NCBI GenBank assembly: GCA_026390435.1
Contig: JAPLFY010000049.1
Coordinates: forward strand, 1 to 45,773
Direction of reading: 5' to 3'
From: Pseudomonadota bacterium
Lineage (GTDB): Bacteria > Bdellovibrionota_B > Oligoflexia > Oligoflexales > CAIYRB01
DNA: 45,773 bases
Under the pieces are notes generated by a model. The model was not told the origin of the DNA, did not search any database, and saw nothing but the letters and a program-made list of their open reading frames with translations. Positions 8,954 through 18,154 of the stretch are shown here, one piece after another (the stretch's first letter is position 1; each line of letters opens with the position of its first letter). Both the position numbers and the translations under genes were made by a program.

Positions 8954-10174
8954 TTAAATGTCGACACACGAGCGCAGTACTTCAACGGCCCAACCAGCCT
9001 CGCGAAACCATTCATCAGATCGCAGCAGCAATCGACCGCCTGCAGTAAATTCGAGGATCCCAGTCTTGACAGCCTCATCCGCTACCAAAGTTGGTTGCCA
9101 CTTCTTGCGACATCGCGTCAAAGCAGCGCCAAAATCTATACCGCGAGTAGTCCTCAACCCGGATCCTAAAAGCTCTGTCAGCCAAGTGTCCATATCACGG
9201 TCTGGATCAATCTCGGCACCTAAGTCAGACGCAACCTTATCCAAAGTCTTATCAAGCAAGCCGTTCACATCTACCGTAGCCTTACCAAACAAACGGTCAT
9301 TGCGAGGATAGGCGTAACGGATCCCCGGCCCTTGCGGGTCAGCGAGGTATCCATGCGCTCCTGCACCAACTCCAATAAAAGACTGGTCCTGCCAATAGAG
9401 CCAATTATGGGCGCAGCTATAACCAGCTTTAGCCCAATTTGACACCTCCTCATGATCATAACCCTCGGCATGAAGCTGCGTCCGGGCAGCCTCATAGGCG
9501 GCGACAATCGGAGACTCCAGCGGCGGCTTAACGACTCCACGCTGGGCCTGACGACCAAGTGGGGTTCTAGCCTCAAAAGTGAGGCAATATAAACTCAAGT
9601 GCGGCACACCCATGGCGACCACTCGGCTCAAATCCTGTGCCCAACTAGTCTCAGTCTGACCTGGCCAGCCGTAAATCAAATCAACATTTAGATTAGGTAT
9701 CACAGCCATGGCAGCCGCTACCCTATCAGCAGCCATGCCACCATCGTGGGTCCGCCCGAGCACTTTTAAGCCCACCGCATCAAAAGTCTGCACCCCCACC
9801 GACACACGGTTAATACCGATATCACGCCAGATGGCGAGCTTTTCCGCCTGCAGATCGTCAGGGTTTGCCTCGAGGCTGACTTCCGCACCCGGTTGCAAAC
9901 GAGACTCAATCAATTGCATGATTGGCTGTAATTCTTTGGCGAACAAGCTCGGAGTGCCGCCACCAAAAAAGACCGATGAGATCCCATCTTTCAACAATCC
10001 AGCCCTGGCCGAAGTAGCCAGCCATACTTCTAACTGCCGCTTTAAAGCATTGAAATAGGCAGTAGAGACATCGCCAGTGAAATTAGCAGTCTTGGCAAAA
10101 TCACAGTAAGGACACACAGCCGCGCAGTAGGGGATATGTATATATAGACCGAATTTTTTTTGATCAGAACTCAT
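8954..10174 (-). CDS. hemW: HemW, radical SAM haem chaperone (coproporphyrinogen-oxidase-like)
   Basis: A 406-residue radical SAM protein. The N-terminus reads YIHIPYC and contains the CAAVCPYC cluster motif (C17, C21, C24), with the FGGGTPSLF loop about 50 residues later, both typical of the HemN/HemW family. The overall length and a cluster motif starting within 20 residues of the N-terminus fit HemW rather than true HemN. Family members bind haem and deliver it to respiratory proteins, consistent with a genome that encodes c-type cytochromes, although true coproporphyrinogen oxidase activity cannot be excluded from sequence alone. Confidence 0.88.
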   Translation of the reverse strand: MSSDQKKFGLYIHIPYCAAVCPYCDFAKTANFTGDVSTAYFNALKRQLEVWLATSARAGLLKDGISSVFFGGGTPSLFAKELQPIMQLIESRLQPGAEVSLEANPDDLQAEKLAIWRDIGINRVSVGVQTFDAVGLKVLGRTHDGGMAADRVAAAMAVIPNLNVDLIYGWPGQTETSWAQDLSRVVAMGVPHLSLYCLTFEARTPLGRQAQRGVVKPPLESPIVAAYEAARTQLHAEGYDHEEVSNWAKAGYSCAHNWLYWQDQSFIGVGAGAHGYLADPQGPGIRYAYPRNDRLFGKATVDVNGLLDKTLDKVASDLGAEIDPDRDMDTWLTELLGSGLRTTRGIDFGAALTRCRKKWQPTLVADEAVKTGILEFTAGGRLLLRSDEWFREAGWAVEVLRSCVDI

Positions 10175-10217
10175 GCGTTGCAGATGTTACACGGTGCTAC
10201 ATACTTTTACTAGGGGC

Positions 10218-10979
10218 CTACTTATTTTGCGTCGCAACATATGCCGCTATCTTGTCCTTTGTCGTGGCCCCCGGCTGATCGTTAATAGTAGTGGCTATAG
10301 CGCCAACCGCGGATTGCATATTGCTGTTTCCGGACACCTGCGGCAAGTCGCCGACTGCAAGCAAGTTGGTTATCACCTGTTCTGCCTGCTCAGGGGTCAT
10401 ATTGGCCAGTTGATCGGCCGTTATGGTTCCGGTAGTCGGTGAGATAATGAACTGATTTAGGAACATAATCGAATAAGAACTTTGATAAATCGTCAGCTCC
10501 AGTATAGCACTTGCGCTGTAGGGAAAAGCTTCGCTATCCGTCAAAATATTGGACGGCACTGCTCTCAGAGTTGCGACCGCAGATGCGACATCCGCTAGGT
10601 CCAGTTGGTAGGTTTCTGCATCCACAGTATTTGGCGTCGGTAAAAAGGCAGAAAACGACGTGAGCGCACTGTCGCTTGACCCAATTTGTTTACGAGCAAT
10701 ACCAAGTATATCGATGCCGCCACGCCCCGCATAGGCCGCGGCAAGCAATGGATAGCGCGCATAGTTTTCCGGCTCATCCGCAATTGCCGGCGTCAAAACT
10801 TCGATGGCTGCGGAAAAATCACCGTTGTTCAGATGGTTCTGAGCGATCTGTTCGGCGGTGGGTTTATCGCATTTGATACGCTTAAAGCCGCTCCAACAGT
10901 CCCACAAGTTGTGATCACCACTGCATGACACCAGCATCACTAGGAGACTCAGGCCGGTTAATTTACTTAGCCATGTCAC
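10218..10979 (-). CDS. Small TPR-like lipoprotein
   Basis: A 253-residue lipoprotein beginning at GTG with AGGAGG 11 bases upstream. The signal ends VMLVSC. After a DCWSGFKRIKC pair of cysteines, residues about 40-75 (IAQNHLNNGDFSAAIEVLTPAI and onward) resemble a tetratricopeptide repeat. The remainder is Ala/Thr/Ile-rich without recognised motifs. It lies 15 bases downstream of a predicted outer-membrane protein and is probably expressed with it, so a role as an accessory lipoprotein for that barrel is a reasonable guess. Confidence 0.65.
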   Translation of the reverse strand: MTWLSKLTGLSLLVMLVSCSGDHNLWDCWSGFKRIKCDKPTAEQIAQNHLNNGDFSAAIEVLTPAIADEPENYARYPLLAAAYAGRGGIDILGIARKQIGSSDSALTSFSAFLPTPNTVDAETYQLDLADVASAVATLRAVPSNILTDSEAFPYSASAILELTIYQSSYSIMFLNQFIISPTTGTITADQLANMTPEQAEQVITNLLAVGDLPQVSGNSNMQSAVGAIATTINDQPGATTKDKIAAYVATQNK

Positions 10980-10994
10980 TTTAATGAACTCCTC

Positions 10995-12137
10995 CTAAAA
11001 ACCTGTACTCAACGAGAACATATACATGCGGCGCGGCGCCACTCCCGGGTGATCACCTAGTTCTCTCGTGTAAGCGGTTAAAGCCAGACGCAAGAAAAAT
11101 AGGTCTACCTCAGCACCCATCGACGGATAACCTTGGTAGAAACCTGCAGCCACCCCAAGATGCTGGCGTAAGGTGACCTTAGTGCCGGCGTATATCCGTT
11201 TAAATAGTGGCTGTTTATAAGCATTACCAATATCGCGGTAGTCAGCAGCCAAATGGATGGCATCCGCACCCGTGTGCAGTGTCAAGCCAAGTCCGGCGCT
11301 AGTTACCTGCTTTAATTGCTTCGGCCCCGAGCTATCTCCAGATAGCTGCGTATCCCCAATATCATCCGCTTTGGCTGCCATCGTCAGGTCGAGAGAACTT
11401 CCTTGAAAAAATAAGAGCGCAGCCGCATCCAACCCGACTCCTGAATTTTGGGAGTAAAGACTCTTCGCCATCTTCGGGTCGCTGTATTTGGTGACCTGAG
11501 TCTGATCGACTAAATCGGCACTTACATATTCCTCGCTCGCCATGATGTATTTCGCGGTCACACCAAAAATCAGCCAAGACAAAGGTGTAGGCACCGGTGC
11601 GCCTAAAGCGAAGCCGTTATAACTTTCTGTCTGTAGTTCAATTTGCGGCAGCCCCGCTGGTCCGTATTCATGGGCACCAAGATCGAGCTCAAAACGGCTG
11701 AAAAATGCGCCACCAACTCGACGAGTTAATAGACTAATGGCCTCGCCCCAGCCAACGCGAACGGGATTTTTAAGCACATCATTAACGATCTCGGTCGACG
11801 AATTAGTAGTCGATGAATCGGTGGTCGATGAATTGCTGGAGCTTGCGCCACCGCTTCCACCGGCAGATTTTGGCAGGAATTTCCTGGCTGTATTAACCGA
11901 CTCTTTGTTTATTGTAAGTGTGGTGCTCGAACCAATCCAGCGGATGAAACCAGACGCCAAGTGCAGGAGCGCCGGATTGGAGAATAGAGTCCCTTCCTTA
12001 CTGGCGCGGGTCAGGGACGCCCCACCAGCAGCCAAGTCAAAGGGATCTTGGTACACCGGTTCGACGGTTTTTTTCGCATGTGCGGCCTGGGCACCGAGAA
12101 TCATGCCGAGAGCTATAGCTACGCTGGAGCGTGCCAC
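10995..12137 (-). CDS. Predicted outer-membrane beta-barrel protein
   Basis: A 380-residue protein with a cleavable signal ending AQAAHA. The mature start (DPFDLAAGGASLTRAS followed by FSNPALL) has the pattern seen in FadL/PorV/TraF-like barrels. Alternating hydrophobic strands run to a C-terminal SLSTGF, with the terminal phenylalanine typical of outer-membrane proteins. A Ser/Thr/Gly low-complexity insert at about residues 85-115 is probably a surface loop. It starts at GTG; the overlapping ATG is out of frame. The substrate, if it is a transporter, is unknown. It forms a pair with the downstream lipoprotein. Confidence 0.65.
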   Translation of the reverse strand: MARSSVAIALGMILGAQAAHAKKTVEPVYQDPFDLAAGGASLTRASKEGTLFSNPALLHLASGFIRWIGSSTTLTINKESVNTARKFLPKSAGGSGGASSSNSSTTDSSTTNSSTEIVNDVLKNPVRVGWGEAISLLTRRVGGAFFSRFELDLGAHEYGPAGLPQIELQTESYNGFALGAPVPTPLSWLIFGVTAKYIMASEEYVSADLVDQTQVTKYSDPKMAKSLYSQNSGVGLDAAALLFFQGSSLDLTMAAKADDIGDTQLSGDSSGPKQLKQVTSAGLGLTLHTGADAIHLAADYRDIGNAYKQPLFKRIYAGTKVTLRQHLGVAAGFYQGYPSMGAEVDLFFLRLALTAYTRELGDHPGVAPRRMYMFSLSTGF

Positions 12138-12348
12138 ATGGTTGCCTTTGTAAAGAGACGGGGACGACGATATGGGAGAGTGATTTTATTTTACCGTAAT
12201 CGTGAACTTTACACCCGCAGCACGGCCGCCAATTTTTTCACAACACTATGAAATCAATGGATTTATTTTTAAAACTAAAGTTTAGCCCCAGGATTCCGAT
12301 AAGGGTTAAGCTTTAAGAAGAATTGCCGATTGGTTTGAGGGATGCTGA

Positions 12349-13035
12349 ATGCGCACAATCAATTTAAAAACTGAGTCGAGTCATCTGCGACTATGCTTTG
12401 CGACGTTGGCGTTATCTTCTCTATTTACAGCTTGCAATATTGGGGGCACTGCTCCAGCCCCAGCGCCAAAAACCAAGGTGCCACCAGTAGAAATCGATCC
12501 CACTGAGTCGACATCACTCGACCCCGAGCCCCCTGCAACCGAAAATGGATCCGGCTCCGGCGGCTACTTAGTGAGTAAAGATCCGGAATGTAAAAGGGCC
12601 GACGAGTGCCCACCAGCTAATCCCCTGCTTAGGCCGTTAACCCCCTCGCTAACTGGGATCGGCGGTACCAAACTGATTTGGCAATTTGAGGCCTACGATC
12701 AGGCGCAACCGAAACGGCGCTTGGCAATTATTATTAAAGGATTGCCCGACTTAGCAACCATCGACCTGCCACTCACTCTGGGCACAGTGGTAAACAAAAT
12801 TACCGTCACCTACTTGCCTTCAACAGCCCTAACAGGCCAACTAGACATCATCCTCCGAGACTTTGATCGATGCATCGTATCCGAAGCGGAAAACGCTGTT
12901 TGTGTAAGCAGCACGTTCAACGCGGCTTACGACAGGCAACAACCACCCGTCCCGTTCACAATTGAGGGAAATCCAAGCTCAGTTAAGAATTGTCCTAAGC
13001 CCGCCTTCTTCAGCACACCGCCACCGGGCTGCTGA
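12349..13035 (+). CDS. Hypothetical lipoprotein
   Basis: A 228-residue protein with GAGG 8 bases before the ATG. The signal peptide ends LFTAC, and a Pro/Ala/Lys-rich linker with a GSGSGG stretch follows. The folded region, about residues 80-200, appears beta-rich and includes four or more cysteines (CKRADEC, CIVSEAENAVC and a C-terminal cysteine), suggesting disulfides outside the cytoplasm. No family is recognised. It is divergent from the outer-membrane protein gene across a 211-base gap in which I see no further gene. Confidence 0.65.
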   Translation: MRTINLKTESSHLRLCFATLALSSLFTACNIGGTAPAPAPKTKVPPVEIDPTESTSLDPEPPATENGSGSGGYLVSKDPECKRADECPPANPLLRPLTPSLTGIGGTKLIWQFEAYDQAQPKRRLAIIIKGLPDLATIDLPLTLGTVVNKITVTYLPSTALTGQLDIILRDFDRCIVSEAENAVCVSSTFNAAYDRQQPPVPFTIEGNPSSVKNCPKPAFFSTPPPGC

Positions 13036-13092
13036 TTTCGCTTGTGTACCGCTAGTGGCCTGGTTCACTGTCAAGTTAAGGACAGGGCACCG

Positions 13093-13138
13093 GGTGCAGC
13101 CTGCTTTATGTATATGCTGCACCGATCAGGAGGATCGG
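13093..13138 (+). promoter_or_regulatory. Two overlapping leader hairpins, ribosome site in a loop
   Basis: Just upstream of the fructokinase start, GGTGCAGC (13093-13100) pairs perfectly with GCTGCACC (13116-13123). A second stem, CCGATC (13122-13127) with GATCGG (13133-13138), holds the ribosome site AGGAG in its five-base loop. The two structures share bases 13122-13123. The arrangement could tune translation, but no ligand or known riboswitch class is suggested. Confidence 0.35.
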
Positions 13139-13141
13139 CTC

Positions 13142-14041
13142 ATGCTAATCGGAATAGATCTGGGCGGGACGAAAATTGAACTGCTAGCCATGCAAGCGGA
13201 TGGCACCGAACTGATGCGTCACCGAGTCCCGACTCCACGTGGCTCTTACGATGGGATTGTAAAGGCTATTGCCGACTTAATCGTCGAGAGCGAGCGTAAG
13301 CTTGGACAGACCGGTAGCATTGGTGTGGGGATACCTGGCACTCATGTAGAAGACACGGGTCTTATCAAGAACGCGAACACTACCGAACTCAACGGTAAGC
13401 CCCTCTGGCATGATTTAGAGCAGAAAATTGGCCGCCCTGTGCGGATTTCAAATGACGCAAATTGCTTCGCCCTATCCGAGGCTACAGACGGCGCGGCCGC
13501 GGGCGAGAAGGTGGTCTTCGGCGTCATCCTGGGGACCGGCTGCGGTGGCGGTCTCGTGGTCCATGGCCATTGCCTAGGCGGCCGCAACGGCATTGCTGGC
13601 GAATGGGGCCATAATCCTCTGCCTCGGCCTACGGCAGCCGACCTACCTGCACCACATTGCTTCTGTGGCCACGACGGCTGCATAGAGACCTATTGCGCCG
13701 GTCCAGCCTTTGCCCGCGATTTCAAAAATGCAACCGGTCGCGATTTAAAACCAGCGGCAATTGTCGAGGTAGCGGCTAAAGGTGACCGTGACGCAGAGGC
13801 CGCTTATCAGAGGTACCTCGAACGCCTAGCAAGATCCTTGGCGCTAGTCATCAATATCGTCGATCCAGATTGTATCGTCGTTGGCGGCGGCATGTCGCAT
13901 CTTGAACGCATTTATGAGGAAGTGCCGCGGCTCTGGTTAAGCCATGTATTTTCCGATCGCATAAGTACCAGGTTGGTACAGGCTAAACATGGGGATTCCA
14001 GCGGTGTTCGCGGCGCAGCCAGGCTTTGGGACATCGGCTAA
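13142..14041 (+). CDS. mak: ROK-family sugar kinase, fructokinase (Mak) type
   Basis: A 299-residue cytoplasmic kinase; the ATG at 13142 has AGGAGG 8 bases upstream. The phosphate-binding start GIDLGGTKIE, the catalytic segment NDANC, the glycine loop GTGCGGG, and the zinc-binding GEWGHNPLPRP and CFCGHDGCIE are all present and correctly ordered. The C-terminal KHGDSSGVRGAA and the NGKPLW and TDGAAAGEKVVF regions are closer to E. coli Mak (fructokinase) than to NagK. Expected reaction: ATP-dependent phosphorylation of fructose or a related hexose. Substrate choice within ROK kinases cannot be fixed by sequence alone. Confidence 0.85.
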   Translation: MLIGIDLGGTKIELLAMQADGTELMRHRVPTPRGSYDGIVKAIADLIVESERKLGQTGSIGVGIPGTHVEDTGLIKNANTTELNGKPLWHDLEQKIGRPVRISNDANCFALSEATDGAAAGEKVVFGVILGTGCGGGLVVHGHCLGGRNGIAGEWGHNPLPRPTAADLPAPHCFCGHDGCIETYCAGPAFARDFKNATGRDLKPAAIVEVAAKGDRDAEAAYQRYLERLARSLALVINIVDPDCIVVGGGMSHLERIYEEVPRLWLSHVFSDRISTRLVQAKHGDSSGVRGAARLWDIG

Positions 14042-14121
14042 AGTCCACGGGATTTGCTGCTAGATGGTGACCGCTTTATGCAAGTATGCGACAATAATGG
14101 CAGTTTGTAGTGGAGGCAGGC

Positions 14122-14421
14122 ATGGGACTTAGGATTATCGATCGGCAGCCCCCAACGGTGCCGGTAGAAGTTAGCGAATCCGATTTCTTTGCGGAATTGA
14201 CTGAAGAGAGCAAGCACTGGGCTAAGCTGCATGGCTTCACAAGCGCTGAGGCGCAGAAAAAGCTGTTGGAAAAGGTACGCAAGGCCAAGTCCAGGCTTCC
14301 CACAGCGACTGAAGTTACAGCCTGCGCTAATCGTATCCGAGAGCAACTAGCAAAAAACCGCGAACAAGGGTCGCAAGTGCATGCTCAGGTCGATATCGCG
14401 ACTTTACTAGAGCTGCTCTAA
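14122..14421 (+). CDS. Small helical protein, unknown function
   Basis: A 99-residue protein started at the ATG at 14122 because GGAGG lies 5 bases before it; a GTG at 14110 would overlap that site. Sequence is charged and mostly helical (AEAQKKLLEKVRKAKSRL), without signal peptide, membrane segment or recognised domain. It lies 80 bases after the fructokinase stop on the same strand. Confidence 0.55.
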   Translation: MGLRIIDRQPPTVPVEVSESDFFAELTEESKHWAKLHGFTSAEAQKKLLEKVRKAKSRLPTATEVTACANRIREQLAKNREQGSQVHAQVDIATLLELL

Positions 14422-14481
14422 CATCCCACTACCCCACCATGCCCATTATGGGATTCCACCCAACGAAAAACGGAGCCGCCG

Positions 14482-14892
14482 ATGCCGGATGATTCGAAGT
14501 CGATTGCAGATAGCCTGCTGCGACTCCTAATAGGTCGCAACATAAATGAGCGCGACACAGAGTCCGCGGACGACTCCCCAAACGTCGATGCCAATACAGC
14601 TAAAGCATTGATTTCAACGCTATTTGCACGAGCAGGCAAAGGCAAAGACGAAGTCGTACAAGTGGTCGCTCGGGAGATCGGCTTAGCCGTGGCTGCGATG
14701 ATGAAGGAGCCCCTAGCTCTTTTGGCGAAGCACCAAAAATTACAGATTTCCTTTGAATTCGTGCCCAAACAGGGGCATGAAGGGGTGGCTGATGAGGCCC
14801 AAGGTAAACGGCCACATAGGCCAAGGCGAGCTCGAGCCAGTAAGCGCGCCGCCACAAGGAGACCGACCCCTGACTCTGAAACTGAAAGTTGA
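14482..14892 (+). CDS. Small basic-tailed protein, unknown function
   Basis: A 136-residue protein with GGAG 6 bases before the ATG. The central part (about residues 35-90) is predicted helical and hydrophobic enough to dimerise (REIGLAVAAMMKEPLALLAK), and the C-terminal 30 residues are rich in Arg/Lys/Ala/Pro, resembling nucleic-acid-binding or phasin-type tails. No firm family. Its end overlaps the start of the rlmD gene by about 100 bases in another frame, so the two are probably translationally linked, or the tail is shorter than predicted. Confidence 0.5.
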   Translation: MPDDSKSIADSLLRLLIGRNINERDTESADDSPNVDANTAKALISTLFARAGKGKDEVVQVVAREIGLAVAAMMKEPLALLAKHQKLQISFEFVPKQGHEGVADEAQGKRPHRPRRARASKRAATRRPTPDSETES

Positions 14893-16171
14893 AAGCATGG
14901 CCTACGGTGCCAAGGGCATAGCCCGGCACGAAGGCAAGGTATACTTCATTCCGGATGCCGTCATTGGCGATGAGATTGAAGCTGCGATTGTGCAGGACAA
15001 CGACCGCTATGCAGATGCGGAAATCGTCAGCTTCATCAAACCCAGTAGCCTTCGGGGACCACCGGCTTGCGAATACGCTGCAAGCTGCGGCGGCTGCCAA
15101 TGGATGGGTATTGATTATCAGCAGCAGCTTGAGTGGAAGCGCAGCTTTGTCATTTCGGCTCTTACCCGCATCGGCAAACTTGAGTCGAGTATAGACGTAC
15201 CGATCGTCGCTGCTCCCGCCCTGACCGGGTACCGTAACCGCATCTTGTTGCGCCTACATCTGCATCCAGATGGGACGCTGCATTTGGGATATTTTCGGCG
15301 ACAAACTCGTGATTTAGTCCCTATTAAGCAATGTGCAATCGCGGCACCTGCGATTAACAAACTGATTACTGCAATCCGCTCCCTGCCACTTCAGGGCTAT
15401 AAGCCATTTACGGTCCGCCTGGAAGTTCAAGAAATCCCCCAGACTGAGATCGGCCATTTGCTCGTGACGGTGTATCCAGGCGAAGGCAATCGCGACTCGA
15501 TGAACACATTCGCCAATGACTTAAAAACACTGTCTGGCGTGCATTGGGTGGGGACGGTGTTCGACTTAAAGAACGCGCCAACGGTCCTATTTGAAACAGA
15601 TCTGGACCGCAAATTCCTGACCAAAGCGGCACAATTTCAACAAGTCAATCTCGAGCTGAACCGCACCCTACGTCGCATGATTTTTGAGCACGTAGAGGCT
15701 TTCAAGCCTCAGCGCATTCTTGATGTGTTTTGCGGCAGCGGCAATCTTTCCCTACCTCTCGCTAATGGCACTCGCTATATCGAGGGAGTCGAAGCTAATA
15801 AAGACGCAATAAATGTCGCCAAGCAAAACGCTGAACTAAATAAAATTAGCAATGCCACATACCTTGCAGGCGACGCTGAAAAACACCTTTGGAAAGTGTC
15901 TCGCGACGGTGAGTCCTTCGACATGGTGCTTCTCGATCCACCACGCCAAGGCTTCCACAAGGGCATGGTGCCGCTGAAGAATCTGGCACCGCGCACTATC
16001 GTTTATGTAAGCTGTGACCCGACCACTCTGGCGCGTGACCTAGCTTTTTTATGCCGTGACGATGAGTACAAGCTAACTAAAGTGGTGGCACTCGATTTTT
16101 TCCCGAATACCTACCACGTAGAAACGGTGGCTTTTCTCGAGCGATCTAGTGAGCGATCTAGCGGCCAATAA
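14792..16171 (+). CDS. rlmD: 23S rRNA (uracil-5-)-methyltransferase, RlmD/RumA type
   Basis: About 459 residues from the ATG at 14792, which follows a GAAGGGG site; the ATG at 14777 is an alternative. Order: TRAM domain (about residues 28-85, with MAYGAKGIARHEGKV); an iron-sulfur motif CX5CX2C (C93, C99, C102, in CEYAASCGGC) with a fourth cysteine near residue 170; then the SAM-binding methyltransferase fold with DVFCGSGNLSLPLA, LLDPPRQG and the catalytic cysteine in VSCDPTTLARDL. Methylates uracil in 23S rRNA using S-adenosylmethionine. Which uracil is modified (RlmC, RlmD or RlmCD site) is not determined. Its 3' end overlaps the convergent methionine-cycle gene by 14 bases. Confidence 0.85.
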   Translation: MRPKVNGHIGQGELEPVSAPPQGDRPLTLKLKVESMAYGAKGIARHEGKVYFIPDAVIGDEIEAAIVQDNDRYADAEIVSFIKPSSLRGPPACEYAASCGGCQWMGIDYQQQLEWKRSFVISALTRIGKLESSIDVPIVAAPALTGYRNRILLRLHLHPDGTLHLGYFRRQTRDLVPIKQCAIAAPAINKLITAIRSLPLQGYKPFTVRLEVQEIPQTEIGHLLVTVYPGEGNRDSMNTFANDLKTLSGVHWVGTVFDLKNAPTVLFETDLDRKFLTKAAQFQQVNLELNRTLRRMIFEHVEAFKPQRILDVFCGSGNLSLPLANGTRYIEGVEANKDAINVAKQNAELNKISNATYLAGDAEKHLWKVSRDGESFDMVLLDPPRQGFHKGMVPLKNLAPRTIVYVSCDPTTLARDLAFLCRDDEYKLTKVVALDFFPNTYHVETVAFLERSSERSSGQ

Positions 16172-18038
16172 TAGCGAGGGCTAACTCAACCCGACCAAAT
16201 GGAGCGGAAAGCTGTAGCCCTTGCACGCTAGTGCCTAACTTCTCGGTCATCTCTCGCGCAATATCAATGCCCACCTTGGTGGCATCTGCATCCTTAGCAT
16301 TTGCCATCCGGTCCATGATGTCGTTGGGAATCACGACGCCGGGGACTTCGTTATTCATGAATATAGCGTTGCGGTAGCTAAGTAGCGGCCAAACACCGGC
16401 GATAATTGGAATCCGAATATTGGCGCCCGCCAAGTAATCTAGAAAGCGGTACATCGAATCCAGATCAAAGACAGGCTGAGTAATAGCCCACTCGGCACCT
16501 GCATCCACTTTGTATTTAAAGCGTTTCATTTCGTAATCAAAATCACGGTGGACTGGATTAACCCCCACACCAATGGACAGCGCAGTGGGCTCACCGATGC
16601 TGCGACCACCAAGATCGATACCACCGTTCAAACGGTGGACCATATTTGTCAGCCCAATCGCATCTACGTCAAAGACGCCGGTCGCATTAGGATAGCTACC
16701 TAACTTTGGTGGATCACCCGTCACCAACAAAAGATTGCGCAAACCAATTGCGTGAGCTCCGAGCATATCGGATTGCATCCCTAGCAAGTTACGGTCACGA
16801 CAAGTGTAGTGCAGGACGGTTTCGATGTCGGCGCGTTGCTCAATCATCACCGCCGTCATGATGGCGCTCATCCGCGCCGAGGCTCTCGGTCCATCGGGGA
16901 TGTTGACGGCATCGATGCCAGCTGCTTTCAATTTCGCGGAATTTGCCAAAATCTTTTCAGGTCTAACGCCTTGCGGTGGCAATAATTCTACCGAATATAC
17001 CATCTCACCCTGAGCCAACTTGCGGGCCCAGGTGCTCTTTTCCGCGGCGGGTACTCGTGTCGCCTCAACCACTTCTTGATGCCTAGACGGATCGCTAGGC
17101 TTAGAAGTAGCAAATGCGACAAAACGCCCGGCTGACTGTCCACTCATCGCGTTATGATGACGAATGGCATTCGCCATCGCCTTAATGTGCTCAGGACCGG
17201 TACCACAACAGCCGCCGACAAATTGCACGCCTGCCTGTAGGAAGTCTTTGGCAAACTCAGCCATATATTCCGGCGTGCTCATGTAAATCTGACGACCGTC
17301 AACATCCTTCGGCAAACCAGCGTTTGGCTGCAGCGAGATCGGTCGCTCCGTCGCCGTGCGTATCCTGGCAATCGAGGACATCATGGGGGCTGGACCAACT
17401 GAGCAGTTAAGGCCCACGGCATCGACCGCCCATTCGTCTAATTTCTTCATCGCCCATTCAATAGGCGTACCTATAGGAGTATTCCCATCTGGATTAATCA
17501 CCATGTGGGCAATGATCGGCAAGTCCACAGATAAATCACGTGACACATCACGAGCCGCCAGAATTGCCTGCTGAATCTCAGAGATGTCTGAGAAGGTCTC
17601 CAGACAAAGCACATCGATGCCACCGGCAACTAAGCCCTTGATCTGCTCACCAAAGGCCGCGCGCGCCTCAGCAAACGAGGTCGGGCCCCATGGCTCCATG
17701 CGAACGCCCAATGGCCCAACAGATCCGGCTACATATGCCTGCTGACCGGCAACTTCCCGAGCTAATTTAGCGGCTGCCTCGTTAAGCGCCTCTGTCTTAT
17801 CACCGAGATTATGCCCTGAAAGTTTATAGCGATTAGCACCAAAGCTATTAGTCGTCAGAACCTGGGCTCCGGCGGCCAGATACTCCTGATGAATCTCTTT
17901 CACCAAGCTCGGCGCCGATAGATTAGCGTCCTCAAAGCAGCGATTGATGAAGATGCCCTTAACATAAAGGAGAGTGCCCATGGCGCCATCAAACAATAAG
18001 CTCTCACCTGACGAAATCACTTCTCGAAACGGCTTCAT
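16158..18038 (-). CDS. Fused homocysteine S-methyltransferase / methylenetetrahydrofolate reductase
   Basis: A 626-residue cytoplasmic two-domain enzyme of the YitJ type. Residues 1 to about 300 form the homocysteine-binding barrel: LLFDGAMGTLL, and three zinc cysteines in GLNC (C212) and GGCCGT (C277, C278). Residues about 345-626 are a methylenetetrahydrofolate reductase domain, with YSVELLPPQG and LLLVTGDPP. Family members couple folate reduction to methionine supply. No cobalamin domain is present, so any methyl transfer from folate would need a separate partner or S-methylmethionine-type donors. The start is an ATG without a strong ribosome site. Confidence 0.88.
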   Translation of the reverse strand: MKPFREVISSGESLLFDGAMGTLLYVKGIFINRCFEDANLSAPSLVKEIHQEYLAAGAQVLTTNSFGANRYKLSGHNLGDKTEALNEAAAKLAREVAGQQAYVAGSVGPLGVRMEPWGPTSFAEARAAFGEQIKGLVAGGIDVLCLETFSDISEIQQAILAARDVSRDLSVDLPIIAHMVINPDGNTPIGTPIEWAMKKLDEWAVDAVGLNCSVGPAPMMSSIARIRTATERPISLQPNAGLPKDVDGRQIYMSTPEYMAEFAKDFLQAGVQFVGGCCGTGPEHIKAMANAIRHHNAMSGQSAGRFVAFATSKPSDPSRHQEVVEATRVPAAEKSTWARKLAQGEMVYSVELLPPQGVRPEKILANSAKLKAAGIDAVNIPDGPRASARMSAIMTAVMIEQRADIETVLHYTCRDRNLLGMQSDMLGAHAIGLRNLLLVTGDPPKLGSYPNATGVFDVDAIGLTNMVHRLNGGIDLGGRSIGEPTALSIGVGVNPVHRDFDYEMKRFKYKVDAGAEWAITQPVFDLDSMYRFLDYLAGANIRIPIIAGVWPLLSYRNAIFMNNEVPGVVIPNDIMDRMANAKDADATKVGIDIAREMTEKLGTSVQGLQLSAPFGRVELALAIIGR

Positions 18039-18154
18039 GGCGCTCTTTCGCCCCCTACTAGCAAATCACATCAAAGGCCGATTGTAGCGCCTCAGGCAGC
18101 TATGGGAAGCGATATTTATGCCGGGTCAAATTCCAGGGGCAACGCGGGCTAACA

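Noticed and set aside
8954-9311. Plus-strand frames overlapping hemW
   Set aside because: They are shadow frames opposite a well-conserved gene and lack ribosome sites.
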